From Sphingobacteriaceae bacterium (GTDB lineage: Bacteria > Bacteroidota > Bacteroidia > B-17B0 > Aurantibacillaceae): a DNA stretch of 64,000 nucleotides. Positions within the stretch are counted from its first letter, which is position 1; each line of letters begins with the position of its first letter. The DNA lies in NCBI GenBank assembly GCA_016715905.1, contig JADJXI010000004.1:434001-498000 (forward strand), read 5' to 3'. A program made the translations under genes and the position numbers. Shown here piece after piece: positions 1 through 8,806 of this stretch. Under the pieces are notes generated by a model that had not been told where the DNA came from, did no database searches, and saw nothing but the letters and a program-made list of their open reading frames with translations.

Positions 1-897
1 CAAGCCTGCTTTTTTAGCCGGGGGAATAAATACCATTATTAAAGCCATTATAACAGCACCAATAGCAGGCGCAGTTCTTAATAAACCGTAGGCTTCGGGT
101 CCCAAATGCAAAACTTTATCCGTAAATGCCGGTATAATGGCAACGGCCCCACCAAATAAAACGGCAAATAAATCAAGTGATAATGCACTAAATACCATTT
201 TGTTTTTTAATACAAAACGTAAACCCACTTTCATGCTATCCATAACCGATTCTTTTGCATTTTGATTGCTGGGTATGCCTTTATTCTTAATGAGGTAAAT
301 TAATATAAACGTAATGGCAAACAATACCACTTCAATACCATGACATAAATTCGCATTAAACTTATCATTTATCGAATATAAAATACCGGCTATTACAGGA
401 CCCAAGATTGAACCAATGTGCCAACCTGTGCTGTTCCAGGTAGCTGAATGCGTATATAGAGAACGAGGCACGATTTGACTCATAAATGCGGGCATAGTTG
501 ACGCTAAAAAGGAGCGTACAATTCCGAAAATAAAAACGATTACAAAAAGGGTACTCATACCAAAAGAACGGAGAAACTTAAAAGAAGAATCACTATTTAA
601 AAAAAGAACAACGGCGCCCAATAAAAGAAAAAATATAGCAGCCAGAATAATTCTTTTCCGTGCAATTTTATCAGCCAAATAACCGCTAAAAAAAGAAGAT
701 AAAATAAAAGGAAGGGCCTCTGCCAAACCAATTAATCCCAGGGCTAATTCTTCTTTGGTGTATTCATAATAAATTTGAAGGCTAATGGTAGCAAATTGCA
801 TTTGAATGGCCAGCGTAAGAATAAAACGTGCAAAAACGAATAATCTGAACTCGGGTATTTTTAAAATTTGTAGCGATTCAGCTTTGAAAAAGGACAT
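1..897 (-). CDS. MFS transporter, EntS/MFS_3-like exporter (3' end cut by window)
   Basis: Reading the minus strand from an ATG at 897 gives an uninterrupted frame of 299 codons that runs off the left edge, so the C-terminus is missing. The N-terminus is MSFFKAESLQILKIPEFRLF, followed by repeated hydrophobic segments separated by short basic loops (for example SGYLADKIARKRII, the MFS loop 2-3 signature type). Visible helices account for roughly nine or ten of the usual twelve. This layout matches major facilitator exporters of the EntS/MFS_3 type, which sit in the inner membrane and expel small molecules by proton antiport; the substrate cannot be read from sequence. It is divergent from radC with about 76 bases between the start codons. 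Confidence 0.8.
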   Translation of the reverse strand, partial: MSFFKAESLQILKIPEFRLFVFARFILTLAIQMQFATISLQIYYEYTKEELALGLIGLAEALPFILSSFFSGYLADKIARKRIILAAIFFLLLGAVVLFLNSDSSFKFLRSFGMSTLFVIVFIFGIVRSFLASTMPAFMSQIVPRSLYTHSATWNSTGWHIGSILGPVIAGILYSINDKFNANLCHGIEVVLFAITFILIYLIKNKGIPSNQNAKESVMDSMKVGLRFVLKNKMVFSALSLDLFAVLFGGAVAIIPAFTDKVLHLGPEAYGLLRTAPAIGAVIMALIMVFIPPAKKAGL

Positions 898-961
898 AAG
901 CAAAGATATGGTTTTTACTAATTTGCTCTAATTTGTAGCAATCAATTTTAAACTTGGCCCG

Positions 962-969
962 TACTTTTG
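962..969 (+). promoter_or_regulatory. Bacteroidota -7 box upstream of radC
   Basis: TACTTTTG is an exact match to the TAnnTTTG -7 element of Bacteroidota primary sigma factor promoters. It ends five bases before the A of the radC ATG, so transcription would begin at or next to the start codon. No -33 TTG at the usual distance is convincing. Confidence 0.35.
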
Positions 970-973
970 TGTA

Positions 974-1672
974 ATGAATGCATTGGAACAAAGAATAACA
1001 CTAAAGTTTTTGGCTGAGGCCGATAGACCCAGGGAAAAAATGGCCAATAAAGGCAGGGCTTATTTGAGCGATGCTGAATTGCTAGCCATACTTTTAGGTT
1101 CGGGAAATAAAAAAGAAACAGCAGTACAACTTGCTCAGCGTATTTTAAGTGATCAGGAAAATAACATCAATAAACTGGCCAAATTAGATATTAATGCGCT
1201 CAAGAAATACAATGGAGTAGGCGAAGCCAAGGCTATACATATTGTTGCCGCTTTTGAATTGGGTAGGAGAAGGATTGGACTTGATACAGATCCTATTCAA
1301 AAAATTCAGTCCAGTAAAAATGCCTATGATATTTTGAAAAAGTATTTGAGTGATTTACCTCATGAAGAATTTTATGTTTTGTATTTAAATAGAGCCAATC
1401 AAATAATAAAAGAAGAATCGATTAGTAAAGGCGGGGTTAGCGGAACAGTAGTAGATATTAAAATAATATGTAAAAAAGCGCTTGAATTATATGCAACCGG
1501 CATTATTATGGCACATAATCATCCAAGTGGCCAACTTCAACCTAGTAGTGAAGATAAGCATATCACCAAAAAGATTAAGGAGGCATTAACTTTATTTGAA
1601 ATTCAATTATTGGATCATTTAATAATAGGCGATCAAAATTACTTAAGTTTTAACGATGAAGGAATACTTTAA
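974..1672 (+). CDS. radC: RadC family protein (JAB/MPN domain)
   Basis: 232 residues, the usual length for RadC. A helix-hairpin-helix-like segment (KYNGVGEAKA, about residues 78-87) is followed by the JAMM metal-binding motif, with His181, His183 and Asp194 in HNHPSGQLQPSSED. RadC proteins are widely annotated as DNA repair factors, but a repair role is doubtful for the family; the JAMM motif indicates a zinc-dependent hydrolase fold. The ATG at 974 gives the canonical N-terminus with the PREK/LSDAELLAILLGSG block. It is a stand-alone gene, with a -7 box almost touching the start codon. Confidence 0.93.
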   Translation: MNALEQRITLKFLAEADRPREKMANKGRAYLSDAELLAILLGSGNKKETAVQLAQRILSDQENNINKLAKLDINALKKYNGVGEAKAIHIVAAFELGRRRIGLDTDPIQKIQSSKNAYDILKKYLSDLPHEEFYVLYLNRANQIIKEESISKGGVSGTVVDIKIICKKALELYATGIIMAHNHPSGQLQPSSEDKHITKKIKEALTLFEIQLLDHLIIGDQNYLSFNDEGIL

Positions 1673-1735
1673 TGTATTCACATTATTTTTAAAAAGTAAT
1701 TTGGAAAACAACAAGATTTTAACGTCATTCGCTCA

Positions 1736-2893
1736 ATGATTAAGATAATAACGGTAATAGGAGCCCGACCACAAATTATAAAAGCCGCGGCATTAAGCAG
1801 AGCCATTTCAAATAAATTTAAATCTGAAATCGAGGAAATCATTGTTCACACCGGGCAACATTACGATGCCAATATGAGTGGTGTTTTTTTTGATGAACTC
1901 AATATCCCTAAACCTCATTATAATTTAAATACCGGTAGCGGAAGTCATGGCGTACAAACCGCTGCCATGATTGTTGGAATAGAGGAAATATTAGTAAAAG
2001 AAAAACCACAAGCTATTGTTCTTTATGGTGATACTAATTCTACCTTGGCCGGAGCAATTGCTGCCAGTAAAATTCACATTCCTATTATACATATTGAAGC
2101 CGGATTGCGATCGTTTAATAAAGCGATGCCTGAAGAAATAAATCGCATCATGTGTGATCATGCCAGTACATTGCTTTTTTCTCCTACAAAAACCGGATTC
2201 GCTAATTTATTAAAAGAAGGTTTTCGGGATAATAATAAAGCACCTTATAATTCTGATAATCCTAAAATATATCATTGCGGCGATGTGATGTATGATAATA
2301 GTTTATTTTTTTCGGCAATTGCTGAAGAAAAAACATCAATTTTAAATACACTGCAATTAGAAAATGGAAAATTTGTGTTGGCCACCATACATAGAAATAA
2401 CAATACAGATGACCCTACACGATTAACAGCCATTTTTAAGGCTTTAAATCGTATTGCCGTTGAAAATAAAATTAAAGTTGTTTTGCCTTTACATCCGCGT
2501 ACTTCAAAATTACTGAATCAAAATCTGGAAGCTGAGTTATTAAACGAAGTTAAAAATAATGGATTATTGCATATCACTGAGCCGGCCAGTTTTTTAGAAA
2601 TGATTGCCTTAGAAAAAAATTGTAAAATGGTGATTACCGATAGTGGGGGAGTGCAAAAGGAAGCGTTTTATTTTGAAAAACCATGTATAATTCTTAGGCC
2701 GGAAACTGAATGGGTTGAACTTGTGGAATGCGGAACAGCCGTTATTGCAGATGCGAATGAGAAAAAAATTGTTGCTGCTTATCAAAATTTTTTAAATGCA
2801 AACAATTTAGATTTTCCAAAATTGTATGGCGATGGACATGCTGCTGAATTTATTTGCGCTCAAATTGTCGAAAATTTCAAATCAAAAATTTAA
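1736..2893 (+). CDS. wecB: UDP-N-acetylglucosamine 2-epimerase (non-hydrolysing)
   Basis: 385 residues, standard for WecB/MnaA, which interconverts UDP-GlcNAc and UDP-ManNAc in the cytoplasm for surface polysaccharide synthesis. Family landmarks are clear: GARPQIIKAAAL at the N-terminus (Arg11, Lys16), LYGDTNS (Asp100), HIEAGLRS (Glu122), MPEEINR (Glu134/Glu135, Arg138) and the nucleotide-binding DSGGVQKEA near the C-terminus. It converges on the minus-strand polysaccharide operon (its stop overlaps the end of the lytic transglycosylase gene by four bases), so it sits at the border of that locus and probably supplies a ManNAc-type precursor. The last point is inference from position. Confidence 0.92.
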   Translation: MIKIITVIGARPQIIKAAALSRAISNKFKSEIEEIIVHTGQHYDANMSGVFFDELNIPKPHYNLNTGSGSHGVQTAAMIVGIEEILVKEKPQAIVLYGDTNSTLAGAIAASKIHIPIIHIEAGLRSFNKAMPEEINRIMCDHASTLLFSPTKTGFANLLKEGFRDNNKAPYNSDNPKIYHCGDVMYDNSLFFSAIAEEKTSILNTLQLENGKFVLATIHRNNNTDDPTRLTAIFKALNRIAVENKIKVVLPLHPRTSKLLNQNLEAELLNEVKNNGLLHITEPASFLEMIALEKNCKMVITDSGGVQKEAFYFEKPCIILRPETEWVELVECGTAVIADANEKKIVAAYQNFLNANNLDFPKLYGDGHAAEFICAQIVENFKSKI

Positions 2894-3966
2894 TGCTCGA
2901 TTTGCAAAGAGTCTGTAATATTTAGGCTTTCAGGAATTGAATCTTCTTCCTGAGTTTTAGCATCGTAGTTTAAACGTCCATCTTCTCCATATAAATCTCT
3001 TAAATAAGAAGAATAGTCGCGCTTTTCGTTTTTTGGTACTCGAATAATATATAATTTTTGGTCAGGGTTTGGTAGCGCATCTGATAAAATCCACGGATTA
3101 AATAATTTGATTACTGTATTATTTACCCGAATATGCTTTGATAAGGAAGATATACTTTGAACAGAGGAATCTATTTTAATTTGTTTTAACTCCATTAGAG
3201 ACAAATATTTCCATTTTTTTAGTTTAATATCAAAGTGTTTAGGACTTGAAAACAAAGTTTTATAAGCAAGTATTCTATAAACAAAACTACCGGTTTCATT
3301 ATTAAGTAATAGCTGATAATAACTTTCAGCGTTTTGAACTTTTAAAGCTTTTTGTATTCCCCCAATTCCTCGGTTATAGGCGGCGGCGGCTAATGTCCAG
3401 TTATTAAAAACTTTGTGTGCTTCTTTTATCAGCTTACAGGCTGCTTCGGTTGATTTTTCCACATGATATCTTTCATCAATGTATTCATTCACTTCTAATC
3501 CATATTTTCGGGCAGTGGAAGGTATCAATTGCCAAAATCCGGCAGCACCGGCCGGCGATTTTATATTGGATAAATGACTCTCAATGAAAGCTACATATTT
3601 AAAATCGTCAGGCACTCCATTTTTTTTCAAAATGGGTTCAATATAAGGAAACCATTTTTGAGCTTTCAGAAATAGTGCACGCGAATTGGTTTTCCAATAT
3701 TTATCGGTAAAAAATTCCTTTTCCAGACTTTTGCTTATGGCAAAATTATTGGAAGGTATTTTTTCACCACAAAAATCCAAATGTGTGGGTATATTCATGC
3801 CGAGAACACTAAAATTATTATTTGAATACGATAAGTTATTTACTGATGAAGGAGAAATAAAGCTTCGGAAAATAATATAAGCTATCGAAAAAATCAGAAA
3901 GAAAAGTATAATTAGTTTTCCTAAAGTAAGATTATTAAAAAACTTAAATATACTATGGCGTATCAT
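2890..3966 (-). CDS. Membrane-anchored lytic transglycosylase (SLT, MltD-like)
   Basis: 358 residues. A single hydrophobic anchor lies at about residues 17-33, followed by an SLT domain. The catalytic glutamate is Glu129 in AFIESHLSN, followed by SPAGAAGFWQLIPSTARKYG and the AAAAYNRGIGGI block that define family 1 lytic transglycosylases of the MltD branch. Such enzymes cleave the MurNAc-GlcNAc bond of peptidoglycan with formation of 1,6-anhydroMurNAc. The C-terminal third is Lys/Asp-rich with no clear LysM motif, unlike E. coli MltD. The start ATG at 3966 overlaps the stop of the upstream transferase gene, so they are co-transcribed. A role in opening the wall for polysaccharide export is plausible but inferred. 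Confidence 0.88.
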   Translation of the reverse strand: MIRHSIFKFFNNLTLGKLIILFFLIFSIAYIIFRSFISPSSVNNLSYSNNNFSVLGMNIPTHLDFCGEKIPSNNFAISKSLEKEFFTDKYWKTNSRALFLKAQKWFPYIEPILKKNGVPDDFKYVAFIESHLSNIKSPAGAAGFWQLIPSTARKYGLEVNEYIDERYHVEKSTEAACKLIKEAHKVFNNWTLAAAAYNRGIGGIQKALKVQNAESYYQLLLNNETGSFVYRILAYKTLFSSPKHFDIKLKKWKYLSLMELKQIKIDSSVQSISSLSKHIRVNNTVIKLFNPWILSDALPNPDQKLYIIRVPKNEKRDYSSYLRDLYGEDGRLNYDAKTQEEDSIPESLNITDSLQIEH

Positions 3967-5024
3967 TTCTCCCGCTTAATCACTGTATTCAAATACAAAG
4001 TTATAAAAACGAGTAAAGCAAATGAAAAACCAATATACATTAATGTAGTTGAAAATGATATGATTAGTCTGTAAGCAATAAAAACTCCTATACTTGAAAT
4101 GAGAAAATACAAAATGGCGATTCTTTTCTCGGTTATTCCCTTAAAAAATAAGTGATGTGTGGTATGATCTTTACCACCTACAAAAGGTGAATTCCCGGCT
4201 TTAAGTCTATTTATAATCACGGTAATAGTGTCTACTAAAGGAATTAAAAAAACAAGCGCAACTATTAAAAAATTTAGTATAGTATGATTAAAATTAAAGT
4301 CAGATTGGAGGTCTGTATTCCAGCAATTATCAATTCCCATACAAGCTAAAAATAAGCCTAAAAATTGGCTACCCGTATCACCCATAAACATTTTGGAAGG
4401 ATGAAAATTATAAATCAAAAAACCACATAAGGCTCCAAGTAAGCCAATACTTAAAATGCTTGCATAACTTTTAGTTTGCATTAAAGTAATGTTCAGTAAA
4501 ATAGTGAATAAGCAAATACATATAGACACGATGGTAGATATGCCATCCATATTGTCGAGCATGTTTATTGAATTCATAAATCCAACAACCCATAATACAG
4601 TTAGTATATAATTTAAAAAATCGTTTTGAAATATACCGATGGAATGACCGGTGGCGATTAGAACAAATCCACAAATTACTTGTGTTAAGAATTTTAATAA
4701 TGGTTGAGTATTAAAGGCATCATCGGCTAAACCCATAACAAAGGCGAGTGTGCCGGCAATTAAAATTCCGCTTAGTCTCAAATTAATTGTATTTGATTTT
4801 TCGGATATAAAAATGGTTACAATAAAAGCGAAAAGAAAAATTACATAAAATGAAATTCCGCCAAGGGCAGGTTTAGAATTGGGGTTCCATCGAACCTGTT
4901 GTTGCTCTTTGCCACGAATTCCCAATGTTTGAACAAACTTGAGCAGAATGTAATTAATAATCATGGAAAAAATAAAGCACAGAAAAAAGAATGAAGTAAG
5001 TATAAATGAAAAATTAAAATTCAT
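3963..5024 (-). CDS. WecA/MraY-like undecaprenyl-phosphate sugar-1-phosphate transferase
   Basis: About 353 residues with roughly ten membrane helices. Catalytic signatures of glycosyltransferase family 4 are visible: the DD pair in GLADDAFNTQ (about residues 101-102), NMLDNMDG (about 154-161), the FMGDTGS loop (Asp near 216) and the HTTHH motif near residue 290, which corresponds to the WecA HIHH-type loop. The reaction transfers a UDP-sugar-1-phosphate to undecaprenyl phosphate, starting repeat-unit assembly. Specificity (GlcNAc or another HexNAc) cannot be read. The ATG at 5024 was preferred over an in-frame GTG one codon upstream. It lies four bases after rfbC in the operon. Confidence 0.88.
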   Translation of the reverse strand: MNFNFSFILTSFFFLCFIFSMIINYILLKFVQTLGIRGKEQQQVRWNPNSKPALGGISFYVIFLFAFIVTIFISEKSNTINLRLSGILIAGTLAFVMGLADDAFNTQPLLKFLTQVICGFVLIATGHSIGIFQNDFLNYILTVLWVVGFMNSINMLDNMDGISTIVSICICLFTILLNITLMQTKSYASILSIGLLGALCGFLIYNFHPSKMFMGDTGSQFLGLFLACMGIDNCWNTDLQSDFNFNHTILNFLIVALVFLIPLVDTITVIINRLKAGNSPFVGGKDHTTHHLFFKGITEKRIAILYFLISSIGVFIAYRLIISFSTTLMYIGFSFALLVFITLYLNTVIKREK

Positions 5025-5027
5025 CAC

Positions 5028-5570
5028 TTAAAAGTTACTTTTAAAATCGCTGAATTTTTCTCCTGTTAGATCTTTATCTGAAAGTTTTGGATTAGAAACT
5101 CTCCAATCAATATTTAAATCAGGATCATTCCAAAGAATGCAACCTTCAGAATCTTTATTGTAAATGTTGGTGCACTTATAAGAGAAAATGGTGTTATCTC
5201 GGAGTGTGGCAAAACCATGAGCAAAACCGGGTGGAATATAAAACATGGTTTTATTTTCTTCAGTTAATTCTACAGCATGCCATTGACCATAGGTGGGAGA
5301 GTTTTTACGAATATCAACAGCAACATCAAGTACAGCGCCTGTTATTACACGAACTAATTTTCCCTGCGCATGTGGTGGATTCTGAAAATGTAAACCTCTT
5401 AATACACCTTTTTGTGATAAAGACTGATTATCCTGCACAAATTTTAAATCTAATTGGTGCGCTTTAAATACACTTTCATTATAACTTTCAAAAAAATAAC
5501 CTCTTTCATCGGCAAACACTTTGGGTTGAATGATGATTAGATCATTTATTTTTGTTTTAATAACCTCCAT
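5028..5570 (-). CDS. rfbC: dTDP-4-dehydrorhamnose 3,5-epimerase
   Basis: 180 residues, the standard cupin-fold length. Typical motifs are present: FADERGYFFESYNES, QDNQSLSQKGVLRGLHFQ (with the catalytic His of LRGLHFQ), GAVLDVAVDIRKNSPT, IPPGFAHGFATL and the C-terminal WNDPDLNIDW. It makes dTDP-4-dehydro-L-rhamnose for dTDP-L-rhamnose synthesis. rfbA, rfbB and rfbD are not in this window, so the remaining pathway must be encoded elsewhere. It is embedded between the Wzc-like kinase and the sugar-phosphate transferase in one minus-strand operon, linking rhamnose-type sugars to this polysaccharide. Confidence 0.95.
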   Translation of the reverse strand: MEVIKTKINDLIIIQPKVFADERGYFFESYNESVFKAHQLDLKFVQDNQSLSQKGVLRGLHFQNPPHAQGKLVRVITGAVLDVAVDIRKNSPTYGQWHAVELTEENKTMFYIPPGFAHGFATLRDNTIFSYKCTNIYNKDSEGCILWNDPDLNIDWRVSNPKLSDKDLTGEKFSDFKSNF

Positions 5571-5575
5571 GTAGT

Positions 5576-8002
5576 TTAACTTTTCTTTTTCGACTTTCTT
5601 TTAAAATCTTCTTCATCCGTATAATATCCTCCGCCATATCCTCCTCCATAGCCATAACCATATCCATAACCATAGTTATAGCTATAAATTTTTCTGCTTA
5701 TATCCACATCATTTAATACCACGCTCAAATTTTTTATTTTACTTTCATTTTTCAGCTTATCTAGTATTTGAGTAAACATTTTTTTAGAATATCCTGCACG
5801 AAATACATAAATCGGGAAATCAGCTTTTTGAATAGTAACAATACCATCAGTTACCAAGCCAATAGGAGCATTATCAATTACAATGTAATCAAACTCTTTT
5901 TTTAAGTACTCAATTACTTCATTCAGTTTGCTACTCATAATTAATTCGGAAGGATTTGGAGGCGAAGGACCCGCCGTAATAAATTTCAAATTTTCCATTG
6001 GACTTAAGTTATAACACTCTTCAATAGAAGAGGTATTGGTTAAAATGGTACTCATGCCAATATTGTTGGTTACACCAAATCCTTTATGAATTTTTGGTTT
6101 CCGCATATCCAAATCAATAATGATTACCTTTTTTCCGGTAAAGGCCAATATACCGGCAATATTTATGGCCACAAAGGTTTTACCTTCTCCACTGATAGTT
6201 GATGTGATAGAAATGATTTTAGATCCCGCAGTATTACTTATAAAACCTAAATTGGTTCGAATGGTACGGAAAGCTTCACTGATTAAGGCTTTCGGATTTT
6301 TATCTACAATTAACTGAGACACCGGGATATTATTTGGATACTTTGGAACTATACCTAACAAAGCAACATTACCGGATGAATATTTGGTAATATCTGAAAG
6401 CGTATAAATTTTATCATGAAATATATAACGAATAAACAGCAACGCAGCACTTAGTAATAAACCGGATAAAAAAGAAATAAGAATTGTATTTCTAGTGCTT
6501 GGAGAAATTTTCACTCCATTACCCTGTGCTTTTTCTAATATTACGTTTTTACTAACGGCACTGGCTTTTGAAATAGAGTATTCTGTTTTTTTCTCTAAAA
6601 GTAAAGTATAATACTTTTCATTAATGCTATATAAACGAGTTAATCTGGAAAATTCCACTTCATCTTCAGGATTTTGGTTGAATTTTGATTTATAAGAACT
6701 TGATTTTTCAAGTAAATTTTTATACTTGGTTCTGTATTTTATTTTTACAGAGTTTAAGCTTTCAATTAACAACTTACGTTGATTCTCTATTTGATAGTTG
6801 ATTTGTTCAATTTGCTTTGAATTTGGAGTTACACTGTAAAGCATATTTTCTTTTTCAAGCAATAACTTTTGGATAGATTGAGTAATTTCCTTAATTAAAT
6901 CTTCATATTCTGTTCCTGAAATCAATGAAATTAATTCATAAATATCTATGCTCTTTTTAGCATTGATTTTATTTTGTATTTCCTCAATTATTTTTTCATC
7001 TAATTCAATTTGAAGTAATTGATCCTCTAATTTGCTGTACCTGGCTAACTCAGAATTTAATATAGTTTCCTTTCCGCCAATATTTTTCTCCTTTCGAAAC
7101 TTCTGTAGATCACTCTCTGTTAATCTTAATTCATTATACACATTACCCAGTTGACTTTCGATGAAATCTAAAATCTTACGTGAACTTTCACTTTTTCGTG
7201 TTATATCATAAGTAAGATATTCTTCAATCACTGCGTTTACAATATCTGAACTTTTAGTTGGGTTAAAATCTTTAACCCTAATCATTAATGTTTTTGCGTA
7301 CTCATTAGTAATTTTTATTTCGAGTTTAGATGCTATTTGAGCTGTAACAACATCAATATCAGAAAGTGTGAAATAAAGCCCTTTATTTTCTTCTAAAGTG
7401 GCAAAAATTTCCGACTCCGACATTTCAGGATTCAAATAAATATTGATATCAAATTCCTCTAATTTAAGCCATTTATTAAATTCAAATTTTTCAATTCTGT
7501 TACCAAAGTTAAGTGCACCGCCTTTTAAATCTTTATTAATTTGAACCACAATTTTATTCCCATAAATTCCTTTGTTCTTAACGTTAACTTTTAACTTGTA
7601 AGGAGAATTGTTATATAAATCGTTGCTTTTAAAGGTACCTTGACTAAAATAATTTACAGAAATATCTAAATTTTCAACAACATAGTTCTTTAAAAAAATT
7701 TTAGATTTCAACTGCTCAACAGCCTCTGCCAATACATTAGTACCTTGATCTATATTATTCAATCGGAGTAAATTGTCTTTACTGGCATCGGCAATTTGAA
7801 TAATAGCTCTAGATTCATACACAATATTACTATAGCGTAAGTACAAATAGCCACAGATAAAGGAAGCCACAAAAAAGCAAATGATCCAAAATCTACTTTT
7901 GTGAAATAAATAAACAAGTATGCCAATATCAAAATTGCTATTAAGCCTTTCTGTTATATCCTTCAGCTGATTATTATTACTCGAAACCTGCGGGTTATAC
8001 AT
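5576..8002 (-). CDS. Polysaccharide biosynthesis tyrosine autokinase (Wzc-like)
   Basis: 808 residues. Membrane segments lie near residues 33-53 and 505-525 and enclose a large periplasmic Wzz/GumC-type domain with coiled-coil stretches. The C-terminal BY-kinase domain carries Walker A SGEGKT (about residue 600), Walker A' VIIIDLDMRKP and Walker B YIVIDNAP. It ends with a tyrosine cluster of alternating Gly-Tyr (about residues 770-795) before a basic tail. BY-kinases autophosphorylate this cluster and, through cycles of oligomerisation, set polymer export and chain length together with Wza. The Gly-Tyr tail is encoded by a 6-bp microsatellite, reported separately. Neighbours Wza and RfbC support the role. 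Confidence 0.95.
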   Translation of the reverse strand: MYNPQVSSNNNQLKDITERLNSNFDIGILVYLFHKSRFWIICFFVASFICGYLYLRYSNIVYESRAIIQIADASKDNLLRLNNIDQGTNVLAEAVEQLKSKIFLKNYVVENLDISVNYFSQGTFKSNDLYNNSPYKLKVNVKNKGIYGNKIVVQINKDLKGGALNFGNRIEKFEFNKWLKLEEFDINIYLNPEMSESEIFATLEENKGLYFTLSDIDVVTAQIASKLEIKITNEYAKTLMIRVKDFNPTKSSDIVNAVIEEYLTYDITRKSESSRKILDFIESQLGNVYNELRLTESDLQKFRKEKNIGGKETILNSELARYSKLEDQLLQIELDEKIIEEIQNKINAKKSIDIYELISLISGTEYEDLIKEITQSIQKLLLEKENMLYSVTPNSKQIEQINYQIENQRKLLIESLNSVKIKYRTKYKNLLEKSSSYKSKFNQNPEDEVEFSRLTRLYSINEKYYTLLLEKKTEYSISKASAVSKNVILEKAQGNGVKISPSTRNTILISFLSGLLLSAALLFIRYIFHDKIYTLSDITKYSSGNVALLGIVPKYPNNIPVSQLIVDKNPKALISEAFRTIRTNLGFISNTAGSKIISITSTISGEGKTFVAINIAGILAFTGKKVIIIDLDMRKPKIHKGFGVTNNIGMSTILTNTSSIEECYNLSPMENLKFITAGPSPPNPSELIMSSKLNEVIEYLKKEFDYIVIDNAPIGLVTDGIVTIQKADFPIYVFRAGYSKKMFTQILDKLKNESKIKNLSVVLNDVDISRKIYSYNYGYGYGYGYGGGYGGGYYTDEEDFKRKSKKKS
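5620..5688 (-). repeat. 6-bp microsatellite coding the Gly-Tyr tail of the Wzc-like kinase
   Basis: Read on the plus strand, the region is a run of near-identical hexamers of the type CCATAN and CCTCCN. These encode alternating Gly-Tyr dipeptides and a Gly-Gly-Tyr variant at the kinase C-terminus. The unit is six bases, so gain or loss of a unit would change the number of phosphorylatable tyrosines without breaking the frame. Confidence 0.7.
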
Positions 8003-8003
8003 T

Positions 8004-8756
8004 TTATCTCAATTTGGAGAATTGATAAAGAATTAAAAAACTGGTTATGATGGATATTAATGGGGCTAATTCAGTAGCAAATGTTTTAAGCGCGCGGTAT
8101 CGGGGCTCAACATAAATGATGTCATTGGCCTGAACCTTCGTATTGGCCACTTTTAAACCTTCTATTTTAGATAAATCAGCCAGGTAAACCAATGGCTTTT
8201 GCTGTGGGTCAATATTTTTTCGAATTAATTTAGCTTTATAGGCTTTTCCATCTTCCGGTATCCCTCCGGCTTGAGCAATTACCTCTAAAAGCGTTGTGCT
8301 GTTATTAGATAAGGTGATAACTTTTGCAGCCCCGCTATTTCCCGGAAATACGATGACACGCTTGTTTATTACCCTTAACGTTACAAAGGGTTTAACGTAA
8401 TATTCTGAATATTTTTCTTCCATTAATTTTTCAGCTTCATTAATGGTTAAACCTTCAACCGGTAATCTGCCGATTAATGGCATTTTTATCATTCCATCGC
8501 TTTCTACGGTAACATCAATATCCGATCTGAAGGCATTTGAGGTACTGGCTAAGTCGATTAATTTAAATCCGTCGTTAGTAAATACTCTGTATAATATCGC
8601 ATCATTAGCTGCTATTTTATAATCTAACTGTCCTATAGAATCATTCAATTGATCATATGTATAATCTCTTGGGGTTTTGAGCATTAAATTAGACTTAAAT
8701 AATTTACAAGACGAAAAAGCTAGTAAAAATAAAGTAAGGATATAAATTTGGCGCAT
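8004..8756 (-). CDS. Polysaccharide export lipoprotein (Wza-like, SLBB)
   Basis: About 250 residues from the ATG at 8756. This start is preferred over an in-frame start 16 codons upstream because it opens directly on a lipoprotein signal (MRQIYILTLFLLAFSSCK, acylated Cys17). A polysaccharide export (Wza) domain follows (AILYRVF, VTVESDGMIKMPLIGRLPVEG), then an SLBB domain (about residues 125-215, EVIAQAGGIPEDG) and a C-terminal hydrophobic helix near 228-246 like the Wza outer-membrane helix. Homologues form the outer-membrane exit channel for capsule or exopolysaccharide. It lies two bases upstream of the Wzc-like kinase gene and downstream of the PgpH-like gene, consistent with one operon. 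Confidence 0.9.
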   Translation of the reverse strand: MRQIYILTLFLLAFSSCKLFKSNLMLKTPRDYTYDQLNDSIGQLDYKIAANDAILYRVFTNDGFKLIDLASTSNAFRSDIDVTVESDGMIKMPLIGRLPVEGLTINEAEKLMEEKYSEYYVKPFVTLRVINKRVIVFPGNSGAAKVITLSNNSTTLLEVIAQAGGIPEDGKAYKAKLIRKNIDPQQKPLVYLADLSKIEGLKVANTKVQANDIIYVEPRYRALKTFATELAPLISIITSFLILYQFSKLR

Positions 8757-8806
8757 AGCTATGATATACAAATATAACTTATTCAGGCTAAAAATAAAAA
8801 TCAAGG

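Noticed and set aside
3686..3880. 64-residue plus-strand frame within the lytic transglycosylase gene
   Set aside because: Antisense shadow of a gene with a complete SLT domain; no recognisable features.
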